The notes: generated by a model from the sequence alone, not told the origin. 64,000 nucleotides of DNA from an uncultured Clostridia bacterium (GCA_934501535.1 CAKSUM010000012.1:24433-88432); one strand, 5' to 3'; positions 33,966 to 43,544 are shown, counted from the stretch's first letter. Program-made: numbers and translations.

Positions 33966-34026
33966 TAGTAAATGTTATTAAAAACACAATTATGAAGAAC
34001 ATTATTCTCAATATGTATTTTTTCAT
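33952..34026 (-). CDS. 24-residue hydrophobic peptide, candidate type I toxin
   Basis: The peptide starts MKKYILRIMFFIIVFLITF and ends in KVK: two basic ends around a single membrane-spanning core, as in Ibs- or Fst-type toxins. AAGGAGG lies 8 bases before the ATG at 34026. A longer frame to 34134 lacks such an RBS. A promoter (34140-34168) and a leader with hairpin-forming TCGGA/TCCGA and an AAATCGGTT-like region precede it. The overlapping antisense RNA suggests a type I toxin-antitoxin pair located between the surface-protein genes. Family membership is not recognised. Confidence 0.55.
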   Translation of the reverse strand: MKKYILRIMFFIIVFLITFTIKVK

Positions 34027-34139
34027 AACAACCACCTCCTTCCCCGATTTATATAAATCGGTTTGAGGGTGGCATAACCGCCCAGCTTTTACACTGTTTT
34101 CTGTCTTACCTTTTTCATCGGATTGCTCCGACAAATACT

Positions 34140-34168
34140 ATTATACTACAAATTTACTTTCTTTTCAA
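34140..34168 (-). promoter_or_regulatory. Promoter of the small hydrophobic-peptide gene
   Basis: TTGAAA (34168-34163), 17 bases, TATAAT (34145-34140) on the minus strand, giving a leader of about 105 bases before the peptide ATG. Confidence 0.7.
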
Positions 34169-34177
34169 GTATTTTCT

Positions 34178-35029
34178 CTATTCCGTAATTAATGCATACG
34201 GCATTTTCAGTGTCTCGGTATATTCATACTCTTTCTGTTCACCGCTGCATTTTCTCAAAACCGTCAACTTAAATGACAACTCATCTCCGTCCTTGGGTTT
34301 GAATGTTTTCATATCATCTCTTGTCGCATAGTATGCCCTTGTAACGGTCAGTACCGTTGTTCCCGTGTTTGTGAGTTTAGTGAAGTTATTGCGGCTGTAT
34401 TTCTGCCAGCCGTTTATTGCACCCTCGTCCTGTTCAAATACATTAAACTGCGTCGGGTCTGTAAAGTCAATCTTAAACTCATAATTCGGACAGTCCCTCT
34501 CAAAGTCGCGGTAGTTATCAACAGTTATCCAAAAAAGCCTCTTATCGTATTCGCTTTCTGGATAGTTTACCGTCAGCTTAGGTTCGGGAAATCTCACCGC
34601 ATCGCCGGGCGATGTAATAGTTACGGTTTTAGTGTCCTTATCCCAGTCTACATCGCAGGCAAGCATTTCCGAAATAAATCTGAGCGGTACAAGTGTGCGG
34701 TCATCGCGAATGATTCCAAAGCTGTCAAATACGATTGTATCGTTATTTAAAAATGCTTTCAGACTTCCGATTGTGTACCTGATTGTGTCCTTATCTTTTT
34801 TGATTACCGCGGTTTTTGTGTCCTGTTCCCAGTCTACGCTTGCGCCCATCCGCTCCGACACGAACCGTATCGGTACAAGCGTGCGGTCACGCTTATCCAC
34901 AAACGGCTGTGCGTCCGGGAACACCACCTCGGTTCCGTCAAGCATTACCGTCACATTATCGTCCGATGCCGATACTGCATATCCCGACACCAATAACATT
35001 GCCAAAATTACACATATTAATTTTTTCAT
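34178..35029 (-). CDS. Secreted stalk-domain (copper amine oxidase N-like) protein
   Basis: The 283-residue protein has a signal peptide (ICVILAMLLVSGYAVSA) followed by two stalk-type motifs: TLVPIRFVSERMGASVDWEQ (about residues 50-70) and TLVPLRFISEMLACDVDWDK (about 112-132). These form the N-terminal domain; the C-terminal about 140 residues are an unrecognised beta-rich domain (ITVDNYRDFERDCPNYEFK). The arrangement is the reverse of the 1710-3893 protein, where the stalk domain is C-terminal. It follows the TadE-like gene by about 20 bases and likely shares its operon. Confidence 0.75.
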   Translation of the reverse strand: MKKLICVILAMLLVSGYAVSASDDNVTVMLDGTEVVFPDAQPFVDKRDRTLVPIRFVSERMGASVDWEQDTKTAVIKKDKDTIRYTIGSLKAFLNNDTIVFDSFGIIRDDRTLVPLRFISEMLACDVDWDKDTKTVTITSPGDAVRFPEPKLTVNYPESEYDKRLFWITVDNYRDFERDCPNYEFKIDFTDPTQFNVFEQDEGAINGWQKYSRNNFTKLTNTGTTVLTVTRAYYATRDDMKTFKPKDGDELSFKLTVLRKCSGEQKEYEYTETLKMPYALITE

Positions 35030-35048
35030 TTTTGTTTTTCATCCTTTC

Positions 35049-35630
35049 TCAGTCCAGTCTGTAGTTTGTTGATGAAATGTCAAAGGGTATCCTTATGCCG
35101 CTTGAAAATATGGTAAATAAACTGTTTGCATATGCTGTCCCTTTCACATTAAACACAGCAGGATTACTCGTTCCCGACACTCTTTCAAATGCGATTCTGT
35201 ATTCCTCTTGCCCGTCCTTGACCTTTCTGTATCCGCTGTCCAAGCCCACATCTTCCGATAAATATTTATAAAACTTCGACTTTGCCGCGTCCACATCAAG
35301 GTTTACTATCCTGTCCTGACGATAGCTGTCGCCCATTGCATACTCGACCGCACAGTTCACGCACCGCTGCAGCTGATACTCTATTTCCTGCTGCAAAATA
35401 TGTACGCGGTACACCTCGCCGATCAGTACAACAAATATTATTACGAAGAATACCAGCATCATAGTCATTATGATACCGTCGCCGTGTTTTTTATCCTTTG
35501 CCTTCATTAAAATCATTCGACCTCTTTTTAAAATGTCAGAAAATTGTTGGCAGTGCTGCTTTGCAGTGAGTGGTGCTGTACGTTGGTACCGCTCCGAACA
35601 AAAAGTAGTGCTGCCGGCAATTTTATTCAT
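35049..35630 (-). CDS. TadE-like pseudopilin
   Basis: The product has an N-terminal basic stretch (KAKDKKHGDGIIMT) and one TM helix (MMLVFFVIIFVVLIGEVYRV) followed by a periplasm-side domain, the TadE plan of minor components of Tad pili. Two starts are plausible: ATG 35630 behind AGGAGG (spacing 4), giving 193 residues, and ATG 35516 behind AGAGG, giving 155. The 35630 start lies in a leader element that recurs non-coding elsewhere, so the shorter form may be the functional one. It follows PilD by 27 bases. Confidence 0.6.
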   Translation of the reverse strand: MNKIAGSTTFCSERYQRTAPLTAKQHCQQFSDILKRGRMILMKAKDKKHGDGIIMTMMLVFFVIIFVVLIGEVYRVHILQQEIEYQLQRCVNCAVEYAMGDSYRQDRIVNLDVDAAKSKFYKYLSEDVGLDSGYRKVKDGQEEYRIAFERVSGTSNPAVFNVKGTAYANSLFTIFSSGIRIPFDISSTNYRLD

Positions 35631-35657
35631 TTTTCCTCCTGCTTATTTTTGATTATA

Positions 35658-36395
35658 TTATATCCGGTTTATAATTTCAACCCCCGAGGACATACCAACC
35701 AGGAAAACCCATGTCCCGAAGTTCAACAGCGGCACAAGCGGCAGTGTATCTTTACGGTTTCTTTTCTTCATAATAATCTGCGGAAGATAGATTATGCAAC
35801 CCAGAACGGACGCATATGTCACCGCGTACACGGTACCCATACCGCCCAGAAGTGCATACATCGTAATCAGCACGTCAAAATCACCGCCGCCGACCTTGCC
35901 TTTTAAAACCCGTGCAAGCACTGCCGCCGCGATTTCCATTGCCGCAATTACCGCGATAAATGCAAGCACGCTTTTCCCGTCCGCTATCATAAACATCGCC
36001 TTTTCAAGCACCGCCGCAGCCGTTCCTGCATAAAGAATACCTGCATACACCATCTTTTCGTTAGTGTCCTGAATAGCGGCGAGTGCAAGCAGTATAAGCA
36101 CCGTCAGAACATAAAGCCCCGTCAGCATATCACGCTCAATATAAAGGGCTGCGCACCAAAATGCACAGCCCATATATATTTCCGCCAAAAGTACATTAAG
36201 TCCGATTTTCGCGCCGCAGCCTCCGCACCTGCCGCGGCGGGCTATATAGCTTAAAATCGGTATCAGCTCATACCACAAAAGCTTCTTGCCGCAGCTGTCG
36301 CAGCGTGACCTGCCGAGATACCAGTCCTTTCTCGACAGCATCACGCACGCAAAGCTGCCGATGCACGCACCCAGCACAAACATCAATATTTTCAA
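35658..36395 (-). CDS. pilD: Bifunctional prepilin peptidase/N-methyltransferase
   Basis: The 245-residue polytopic protein has the N-terminal zinc-binding domain (RCDSCGKKLLWYELIPIL, then RCGGCGAKIGLN) and the two A24 aspartates in ALAAIQDTNEKMVY and GKVGGGDFDVLIT. It cleaves type IV prepilin leaders at the inner face of the membrane and methylates the new N-terminus. It lies between the secreted-protein genes and TadE rather than beside the pilin genes. Its start overlaps the preceding gene by 4 bases. Confidence 0.9.
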   Translation of the reverse strand: MKILMFVLGACIGSFACVMLSRKDWYLGRSRCDSCGKKLLWYELIPILSYIARRGRCGGCGAKIGLNVLLAEIYMGCAFWCAALYIERDMLTGLYVLTVLILLALAAIQDTNEKMVYAGILYAGTAAAVLEKAMFMIADGKSVLAFIAVIAAMEIAAAVLARVLKGKVGGGDFDVLITMYALLGGMGTVYAVTYASVLGCIIYLPQIIMKKRNRKDTLPLVPLLNFGTWVFLVGMSSGVEIINRI

Positions 36396-38512
36396 AATAC
36401 CACCGTGACCTTTCCGTCCGCCGTCGGCGGTTCTATGACGTTAATTGTGACATACAGCCGCTTATCGCCGACAACATACGATTTTTCATATATCCCCGCC
36501 TTTAAGCTTTCGGTATCGGAGCAGTACCAGTTGAAATTCTGCCCGTTGGTATACACATTAATGCGTCCGCCGCCCATACTCTCGCCGCGCGAAAAGCTGT
36601 CGAGCCTTGTGCCCGTATTCTGTCTGCCCGACGCATAGCCGCTGTCGGTCACAATCGTTATATCGTTAAGCCGTATCGAGTTCACCGTCTCGCGAAGTTC
36701 CGCATCAAGCTTGCCGCTGCCGATAACGTTATCGCGTATGTTGTAGCCAATCGGCAAATCCTTTTCGTTAAAGTCTATCGACCGATTAACCGGCTCGGTG
36801 TCGGTATCCTCGGGCGGCGTCAGATTTTTCTCGCCGATACTGCCGCCGGTTACATACTCGCCGTATGAATTAACCTCGGACACCGATGAGCGGTACAGCT
36901 CACGCATCCAGCCCTTATTCAGCGCGTCCACACTCAGAACCATTTTTGAGTTATTGACCGCAATTGCAATCGGAATAGTTTCGCTGAGACTTACGCTCGA
37001 TGTAATACTGCCAGTCGGTCCGCGTGAGTTCACCGTGCCGTCCGGGTTATATATCACGTACCACATTTCATACTGCGTTTCGGACAAATCCACCCACATA
37101 CCAGCGGCATATCTGCCGTCCGGGAAAACATTGGTAAGGTACTTTGAATACCAATCCGTCACCCTGCTCGGCTTCATGCTCGGCATATTTACACAATCCA
37201 CAAAATCGCGGTAATTTTTATAGTAGCCGTCAAGTCCGTGGCTCTCGCCGTCGCTTTTGTATTCCGTCTCTGCACCGAGGACGGTATTTCCGCTTTTGTC
37301 AAAATACACATCGCACACCACGTGCCAGTAATAATACCTGTTGTTTTCGTCAACATGCTGAATATAGCTGCTGTCGGTGCGGTTTCGCACAACGGTCAGA
37401 ACGCCGTCGCGAATACCGAAGTCATATGTTGTGAACGTCTTGCTGTCAAGTTCTATTTTCGTTATACTGCCGTCGGACAGAATAAAATAGTCACCGTTTT
37501 TTGCAACCGGGGCAGCATACCCTTTCTGCTGATACTTGCTCTCGTCAAGTCCGTTAATTCCGCGAAATTCGATAAGGCGTGTATTATATGACGGCGAAAA
37601 ATACTGCTTTTCGTCAATCTTCACCATCTCGTTATTCACGCACCGATACACAGATATGACTTCGACATATTGTGATATGCCGTTTTCGTTTATGATCTGT
37701 ATCCGTTTTGCCGCAGCATACAGATTTTCAACATTCGGCACTTTATACAGCACCGGCTGTTCAATATTCGACTTAAAACCCTCGCTGTATAGCGTGTACT
37801 CCGTTGGAAAGCTGTCCTCCGATATACTCGGCAGACCGATATTTTTCAAAACCGGCGTACCGCCCGACAGCAGCAATTCGCGTATATTATATACATACTT
37901 TTTATTGCTCGCATACATTCGCTGTGCTCCGTAAAGCTTTTTATCCTTTATCGCCGGTATGAACGGCGTGTTTCTGTCATTCGACTGGGTATATTCCACG
38001 ATTTTGCATTTGTCGGTAATGAAGTAATAATTTGTGCTTGATACCTCCGACGAATGGCTGTATCTGGCAGTCGGGCAAATCATATAGTACGGCACGTCCA
38101 AGCCTGCGTCTTTATAATAGTCAAAGTCAAGAAGGCCGGAAAGTTTTAACACCGACTGCGCACTTGAGTAGTGTTCATTGCCGTCATAGACACAGTCAAG
38201 TACTACAAATCCGCTGTCGGTATCGAGCAGCAGATAATAGTAGATAAGCGACATATCCTTATTGCCCTTATATCCGCCGTTTGAGATTTCGGCATTGACC
38301 GTACCGAAAAATATGTTATCCCCCAGCTCGGGAATTTTTATAACGTCAAGCTTGCCGAGCCTTAACGCACGGTTTAATCGTACGTCGGCGTCTGTCATAC
38401 CGCTCGCACCGTCCGGTGCCAATGACCACACCTCGTGCGATTCGGCAAATGCCGCGGGTACTGCCGCCGCAAACGTGCACAGCAGTAAAATTACACTTAT
38501 TAATTTTTTCAT
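36392..38512 (-). CDS. Large secreted protein of unknown type
   Basis: The 706-residue protein has a signal peptide (LISVILLLCTFAAAVPAAFA). The mature part is beta-rich with Tyr- and Asp-rich strands (LDTDSGFVVLDCVYDGNEH) but no family I recognise. The C-terminus has a Ser/Thr-containing Ig-like end (KLDAELRETVNSIRLNDITI). It overlaps the neighbouring genes on both sides by 4 bases, so it is translated in the same operon as PilD and the small TM protein. An exported pilus-tip or surface factor is a guess from position. Confidence 0.6.
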   Translation of the reverse strand: MKKLISVILLLCTFAAAVPAAFAESHEVWSLAPDGASGMTDADVRLNRALRLGKLDVIKIPELGDNIFFGTVNAEISNGGYKGNKDMSLIYYYLLLDTDSGFVVLDCVYDGNEHYSSAQSVLKLSGLLDFDYYKDAGLDVPYYMICPTARYSHSSEVSSTNYYFITDKCKIVEYTQSNDRNTPFIPAIKDKKLYGAQRMYASNKKYVYNIRELLLSGGTPVLKNIGLPSISEDSFPTEYTLYSEGFKSNIEQPVLYKVPNVENLYAAAKRIQIINENGISQYVEVISVYRCVNNEMVKIDEKQYFSPSYNTRLIEFRGINGLDESKYQQKGYAAPVAKNGDYFILSDGSITKIELDSKTFTTYDFGIRDGVLTVVRNRTDSSYIQHVDENNRYYYWHVVCDVYFDKSGNTVLGAETEYKSDGESHGLDGYYKNYRDFVDCVNMPSMKPSRVTDWYSKYLTNVFPDGRYAAGMWVDLSETQYEMWYVIYNPDGTVNSRGPTGSITSSVSLSETIPIAIAVNNSKMVLSVDALNKGWMRELYRSSVSEVNSYGEYVTGGSIGEKNLTPPEDTDTEPVNRSIDFNEKDLPIGYNIRDNVIGSGKLDAELRETVNSIRLNDITIVTDSGYASGRQNTGTRLDSFSRGESMGGGRINVYTNGQNFNWYCSDTESLKAGIYEKSYVVGDKRLYVTINVIEPPTADGKVTVVF

Positions 38513-39024
38513 TTCGATTCACCGTCCTTTTGCGATTTATCACGCCGTATAATGTCCTCCAAGGTTTTGCCGTCCTCGAGCGGCTTTTCCTCGCCGATTC
38601 GCTTTAAATAGCAGAACATACCGGAAAACGCGACCGGCTCTTTTGAATATCCGCCATCCGGCAAGCTGTCAAAGACAGCTTCAAGCTCCGTCTTTCCGAC
38701 GATGTTGTAATATCCGTTTTCCATATACGGAACCATACCGAGTCCGCTGTCCTGCGGCTTTTCGGCGTCACCGTACTTTGTTATGAACTCGCGGCATTCC
38801 ATATCGGTGTCAAAGAGTATCAAAACCGCCTTCTTTATATTCATATCGGTTCCGATCATTTCCTTGTACCGTGCCTTTTCCCCGTCCGTCACCTTAATGC
38901 TGCCGTCGGGCTTTGTATCGCGAACCTCTGCAGCGGTTGTACCTTTGTTCGCAGCAGTCAACACCGCCGCCAAAACCACCGCCGCAGACGCTGCAATCAA
39001 GCCGATTTTTATTTGTTTTGTCAC
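38509..39024 (-). CDS. Single-TM exported protein, unknown
   Basis: The 171-residue protein begins with one hydrophobic segment (KIGLIAASAAVVLAAVLTAA) that may be an uncleaved anchor or signal, followed by an acidic domain (VLILFDTDMECREFITKYGD; YNIVGKTELEAVFDSLPDGG). No family recognised. Its start overlaps the Big2 protein stop by 4 bases and its stop overlaps the next start by 4 bases, so it is part of a tightly coupled operon. Confidence 0.6.
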   Translation of the reverse strand: MTKQIKIGLIAASAAVVLAAVLTAANKGTTAAEVRDTKPDGSIKVTDGEKARYKEMIGTDMNIKKAVLILFDTDMECREFITKYGDAEKPQDSGLGMVPYMENGYYNIVGKTELEAVFDSLPDGGYSKEPVAFSGMFCYLKRIGEEKPLEDGKTLEDIIRRDKSQKDGESK

Positions 39025-40211
39025 CTGTTACTCCTCCTCAATCTTATTAACACCTTAACGCCCTGTCCCATTTTCTCGCCGTCCGCGGCACATAGTCCAG
39101 GTTTTATGAATATCCCGCAGCCGTCCGTCCATTTTTCTGTCGGCGTTACCGTTACGATATTTTCGTTTACCGCAATATTTATCGGAATGTCCTCGCCGTT
39201 CGCGTCCGCACTTTTATTGGCAAAGATATTATCCCGTGCAGACTTTGCGTCCGCTGGCTTATCAAATTTCAAACGCACAGGTTTGGTTTTTAAAAGATTG
39301 GACAGCGTTTTGACTTCTTTAAAGCTGTCTTTTGAATATTTTGCGTCAATTTCATATTCTGCGAAAACCCTGCGGTTTTGCGAATACACGCGGACAGTCA
39401 CCCTGCCGCGTTCGGTGAGGGTCAGTCTGCCTTTTTGGTCGATTATCGCCCCGGTTGCCGTCCAGTAGAGTCCGAATTGGTTCGTATTCTCCGGGTAAAA
39501 GCTGCACGAAAGCGGAATTGTATTCCCTGTTTCAAACACGCTGTCCTCAGGCACTGTCACCGTCAGCTTTTCCGGGTACATCACAAATTTTGTGACGTTC
39601 ACTATGACAGTATCGGTCTTGAACGTGTTCACCCTCGATGTTGCCGTGATTTTGCACGTGCCCTCTTTTACAGCCGTCACCGTGCCGTTCTCGTCAACAG
39701 TCGCTATGTCCTTATCATCGCTCCGCCAGCGGACGGAAGATGACACGCCCTTGGGAAAGCTCTTTGCCGAAAGTGATATTTTCTGCGACGCCATAACCTC
39801 AATCGGCTTATTTACCACCTCATCATCAAGCGTTATTGCAATGTTTTTCAGCTTTGAGTTATACTCGTCATCATAGTCCGTTCCGACCACCCGAATGCGG
39901 ACAAAGGCGTACTTTTTCCCATCTGCACTTGCAAGCTTAATCCTCGTACTGCCCGTGAGTCTGCCTAAAACCGTACCGCGGCTGTCAACCGTCGCGATGT
40001 TTTTATCAAGCGACTCGAAAGTGACCTTTTTATCGTCCGCATCGGGCGGAACAACCTTATATGACAGCGAAAATTCCTCGCCGATTTCGATTTTCACCGT
40101 ATCGTCAAGGGCAATAATCTCCTTTACCGGCACCTCGGCTGCCAAAGCGTCCGCCGCAAAGAATAACAAAACGGCAAGAACCGTCATTAATATCCGTCTC
40201 ACATCAATCAC
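39021..40211 (-). CDS. Secreted protein with Big2-type Ig-like domains
   Basis: The 396-residue protein has a signal peptide (ILMTVLAVLLFFAADALA). Residues about 25-210 contain two bacterial Ig-like group-2 domains: VTFESLDKNIATVDSRGTVL and VRWRSDDKDIATVDENGTVT are their characteristic central motifs. The C-terminal part (RGRVTVRVYSQNRRVFAEYE, then PVRLKFDKPADAK and VTVTPTEKWTDG) looks like an SbsA-type Ig domain. Ig-like stacks of this kind form adhesin stalks. It overlaps genes on both sides. Confidence 0.75.
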   Translation of the reverse strand: MIDVRRILMTVLAVLLFFAADALAAEVPVKEIIALDDTVKIEIGEEFSLSYKVVPPDADDKKVTFESLDKNIATVDSRGTVLGRLTGSTRIKLASADGKKYAFVRIRVVGTDYDDEYNSKLKNIAITLDDEVVNKPIEVMASQKISLSAKSFPKGVSSSVRWRSDDKDIATVDENGTVTAVKEGTCKITATSRVNTFKTDTVIVNVTKFVMYPEKLTVTVPEDSVFETGNTIPLSCSFYPENTNQFGLYWTATGAIIDQKGRLTLTERGRVTVRVYSQNRRVFAEYEIDAKYSKDSFKEVKTLSNLLKTKPVRLKFDKPADAKSARDNIFANKSADANGEDIPINIAVNENIVTVTPTEKWTDGCGIFIKPGLCAADGEKMGQGVKVLIRLRRSNR

Positions 40212-40848
40212 CTCTTTCCCAAACCGAGTTTATTTTTCCGTCCTTTAAGATAAACATTTTCATTTGCCTGTCGGAATTTATCACGCCGTCAAGCTCTTTA
40301 AACTTATTCATAAGTGCGATACGCGACTGATACGGCACAACCTCCCTTGACATATTCTCAACGGCACACACCGCCTGCCAGTACGCGTCATCGCTGTTTT
40401 GATAAGTTTTTGTATATATGCTGTAACCGCAGACAAGCGTCAAATCGCGGTAAATGTTGAATATGCATAAAGGCTCAAATTCCGCCTTGTATCCGCCGAG
40501 ACCCGCAAGCGATTTTATGAGCTTTGTCTTTCGCTTTAAGCTGTCGCCGCATACAACGCCAAAATCAAAATCCGCCTTTCCGCTGTCAAGCTCGGACACT
40601 GTAATCGGTGCGGACAGCTTTCCATAAAAACTGTCCACAGCCGAAATATCGCCGTCCGTACTTTCGCTCACCACGTACTTTTGTGAAAAACCGCCGACCA
40701 GATTTCTTGCATAGAGCATATCGCCCGCAATATCCGCGCCGATATTTTCAAGATACGAAGTATCGGCAGCTGCGTCCTCCAAGCCGAACGCACCCGCACT
40801 GCTGCCCGAAAGCGTCAGTGCAAGCAAAATTGGTAGTATTTTTTTCAT
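40204..40848 (-). CDS. Secreted protein, unknown
   Basis: From ATG 40848 the product is 214 residues with a signal peptide (LPILLALTLSGSSAGAFG). The mature region is alpha/beta with KRKTKLIKSLAGLGGYKAEF and ICYIFNIYR-like hydrophobic strands and no family I recognise. AAAGGA lies 12 bases upstream of the ATG, and 36 further in-frame bases upstream have no better start. It overlaps the Big2 gene by 8 bases. A copy of the operon's leader element lies just upstream. Confidence 0.6.
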   Translation of the reverse strand: MKKILPILLALTLSGSSAGAFGLEDAAADTSYLENIGADIAGDMLYARNLVGGFSQKYVVSESTDGDISAVDSFYGKLSAPITVSELDSGKADFDFGVVCGDSLKRKTKLIKSLAGLGGYKAEFEPLCIFNIYRDLTLVCGYSIYTKTYQNSDDAYWQAVCAVENMSREVVPYQSRIALMNKFKELDGVINSDRQMKMFILKDGKINSVWERGD

Positions 40849-40902
40849 TTTTATAACCATTCCTTTCTGTGCCATAAGGCACAAAATTTAAGTCTGAGAG
40901 AA

Positions 40903-40941
40903 AATCGCTCGCAAGTAGCTGCTTTGCAGCGAGTGGTTCCG
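40903..40941 (-). repeat. Leader element, copy 2
   Basis: ACCACTCGCTGCAAAGCAGC and following GATTTTCTCTCAGACTT match the leaders before the genes at 35630 and 43509. This copy is truncated and non-coding, between the Ig-like protein and the gene at 40848. Confidence 0.55.
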
Positions 40942-43509
40942 TTAATTAATAAATCTGAATATATTCGTATTAATGCCGCTGTTCTTTTCCCGGCGTGTGC
41001 CTATGTAGTACACATTCGCCGCGCGCGACTGCTCAACCGTCACCGCATTGCCGTCCGTACCTATTTCAATCAGTGCGCCGCCGCTTGTGCCGCTGTCCGC
41101 AATATGCTTTGACGCGGTTGACGTGTTCCCGGCGATGTCGGTATATATCGCGGTCACGGTCATCTTTTCCGCGGCGAATTTATCGGTGTACGGGATATAT
41201 CCGCCCGTGCCGCCGCCTGCGTCCTTCACTGTTTTATATTGCCGCTTGCAAAGTCCCGCAAGCTCGGGAAGGTTCAGGCTTGCCGCTGTTGTTTCTTCGG
41301 GGTAGGTAATTTCAACATACCCGGATGACACCGAAATGACCGGTTCGGGCGGTGTGCTGCGTTTAATCACAATCGTGCCTATGCCCTCACCGCTGTGTGT
41401 TCCGACGCTCTCGCCGTCGGCTTTAAACTCGGTTATATCCGCCGTCACGTCATACACGCCGTCGGGCAGCGGCGTACCGTCCTTTGTGTACGGAAGATTA
41501 AATACAAGCTCTCGCTGCGTTTCGCCTGTCGGCTGTGTGCGAACAGACGTTTGCACAAATACACTGTTATCGTCGCGGTTTTTAAGGCAAATATCCATCT
41601 TTATTTCGTCCCCGGTGTCCTTATCGTAAATATCAAGCTTGAACTTGGTGTTGTATGCCGTATTCTTAACCACGAACAGATTATCATTCCGGTAATATAT
41701 CGTGTGCATGTACGAGGAAATCGGCTGCATCTTGCCGGTTATAGCCGACGGGTTATTCACTTTTACCGAAATTTTTCTCTCGCTCGTATTCCCGGCATTA
41801 TCCGTCGCCCTGAAATACACGTCATACACACCGCCGTCCGGGATTGTGACGTTATTTGAGTATGTATGCCACACCTCCGGCACCGTGCCGCTGTCGCAAA
41901 CGCTGTAAAGCCTTTCCTTTATGCCTGAATTATCGCCCACACCGCGGCGTGATTCGTTATCCGAAAATGCCGCAGTAATGCTGCACGGTGCACTCTGCCA
42001 GCCGCCGGGACTCGCCGCGTCTATATCCGGCGCTTTTTTATCAAGCCACACTTCCTTTGTCTCATTTGCGGCATTTCCGAGGCTTGCAGTCTTGACCGTG
42101 TTTTTCGCCCTGTCAAGCTCCTTTGCCCTGTCATATACCGATATATTGTATTTGAGCTTGCCGGTTTTCGTATTTGATACATCGTGTGCGAAAACGCTGA
42201 TGTGCTGCAAGTTTTTGAGCGTTTGCCCGCCGTCGGGCGTGCCGTTTAATTTAACATTCATACCGCCGATTCCCGCAGTATCATCACTTGCCCGCACCAG
42301 TATCTTTTTGCTCACGTTCTGCCACGCACCGTATTTTGCGGCGGTTATATCCTCCGTGTCGGGTATGAAATACAGGCTCGGCGGAGTGCTGTCAAGCGTC
42401 TGATAAAATGTATGCTCCGACACATTTCCCGCACCGTCAAATATATTCAGCCGAACCTCATACTCGCCGCCGGGCAGATTTTCCTGCTCCAGCCGATATA
42501 TGCCGTCGGGGCGCTTATCGGTCAGCTTTTCAAACACAAGCGTACCGTCTTTATATCCCTTGGCATAAACCTGTCCGTCCGTCAGCTTTTTACCGCCGTC
42601 AGCTGCCGCAAAGTCGGAAAAGAGCGTTGTACCCTTTACCGCATATCCTTTATCGTCAAATTCGGACGTTATTTCCGGCAGGGCTAAATCAAATTTCAAT
42701 GTGAGCCACTCGCTCTCGCCTATGCCGCCGTAGCCGTCATCTGCGATAATTCTAAGCCCGACCTTTTCCCTTACCTCATTTGCCTTAATCGGCAAACCCT
42801 CGCAAAAATCACCCTCGGCAAAGACCGTGCCGGTATCTTCATCACGCAGAAGATACCGAAATGTCAGCGTATCCTCCGCGTCATAGTCAAACGCCTTAAT
42901 CTGCGGCGTTATGCCCTTTTTCAGTGCGTCATTCGGTAAGTACGTGCTGTCCGTATCCGACGCGTCAACCGTTCTTGCCGCATTGCCGCGGTAGGTGTTT
43001 ACAAAGTACGAAATGCCGGTAATTTCCACCTCCGGCACGGAATTTTTGTAAAAGGAAAAGCCGGTGTCTGTCGCGGTTTTGCCGTCATCTTCGCCGATAA
43101 GCCGCCACCCGTCCTTATATTCTCCGCCCGCAACCGTGATTTTCGACGCATCGGTTTTCGATGTCACGTGATACCGATACGCCGCCTTATATCTCGCCCT
43201 GTCCCGATATGCGGTGCTGTCCGAAAAGCTCGCCGTGAAATTAAGGCTTTCGGGCGACTTTATGTATTTCCTAAGCTCACTTTTGCCATCTTTGAAAATA
43301 TGATATTCATTCTTGTTCTCGTTCTTTTCAAAAACGGCAAGCTCTACGCCGGATATGTAAAACTCGTCCGTATCAAGCGGCGGAAGTGTAAAATCCACGC
43401 TGCCAACCGCACGGACGGTATTATCCCGCGCCGCTTTCATAACCTGCGCATTTGCCGTCATACCACAGATGAACGGCAGACAGGCAAATACAAATATTGC
43501 TTTTTTCAT
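40942..43509 (-). CDS. Large secreted multi-Ig-domain protein
   Basis: From ATG 43509 (AAAGGAG 10 bases upstream) the product is 855 residues with a signal peptide (AIFVFACLPFICGMTANA). It is a chain of Ig-like beta sandwiches: EYEVRLNIFDGAGNVSEHTF, IDVYFRATDNAGNTSERKIS-type and VTAIYTDIAGNTSTASKHIA segments with the DxAGN motif typical of bacterial surface Ig domains that bind divalent ions. It is probably displayed at the cell surface or pilus tip. A longer frame to 43638 lacks an RBS and consists of the dispersed leader element. First gene after the pilin cluster. Confidence 0.7.
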   Translation of the reverse strand: MKKAIFVFACLPFICGMTANAQVMKAARDNTVRAVGSVDFTLPPLDTDEFYISGVELAVFEKNENKNEYHIFKDGKSELRKYIKSPESLNFTASFSDSTAYRDRARYKAAYRYHVTSKTDASKITVAGGEYKDGWRLIGEDDGKTATDTGFSFYKNSVPEVEITGISYFVNTYRGNAARTVDASDTDSTYLPNDALKKGITPQIKAFDYDAEDTLTFRYLLRDEDTGTVFAEGDFCEGLPIKANEVREKVGLRIIADDGYGGIGESEWLTLKFDLALPEITSEFDDKGYAVKGTTLFSDFAAADGGKKLTDGQVYAKGYKDGTLVFEKLTDKRPDGIYRLEQENLPGGEYEVRLNIFDGAGNVSEHTFYQTLDSTPPSLYFIPDTEDITAAKYGAWQNVSKKILVRASDDTAGIGGMNVKLNGTPDGGQTLKNLQHISVFAHDVSNTKTGKLKYNISVYDRAKELDRAKNTVKTASLGNAANETKEVWLDKKAPDIDAASPGGWQSAPCSITAAFSDNESRRGVGDNSGIKERLYSVCDSGTVPEVWHTYSNNVTIPDGGVYDVYFRATDNAGNTSERKISVKVNNPSAITGKMQPISSYMHTIYYRNDNLFVVKNTAYNTKFKLDIYDKDTGDEIKMDICLKNRDDNSVFVQTSVRTQPTGETQRELVFNLPYTKDGTPLPDGVYDVTADITEFKADGESVGTHSGEGIGTIVIKRSTPPEPVISVSSGYVEITYPEETTAASLNLPELAGLCKRQYKTVKDAGGGTGGYIPYTDKFAAEKMTVTAIYTDIAGNTSTASKHIADSGTSGGALIEIGTDGNAVTVEQSRAANVYYIGTRREKNSGINTNIFRFIN

Positions 43510-43544
43510 TGATGTACGCTCCTTTCCTTGTTTTCTAAAGTCTT

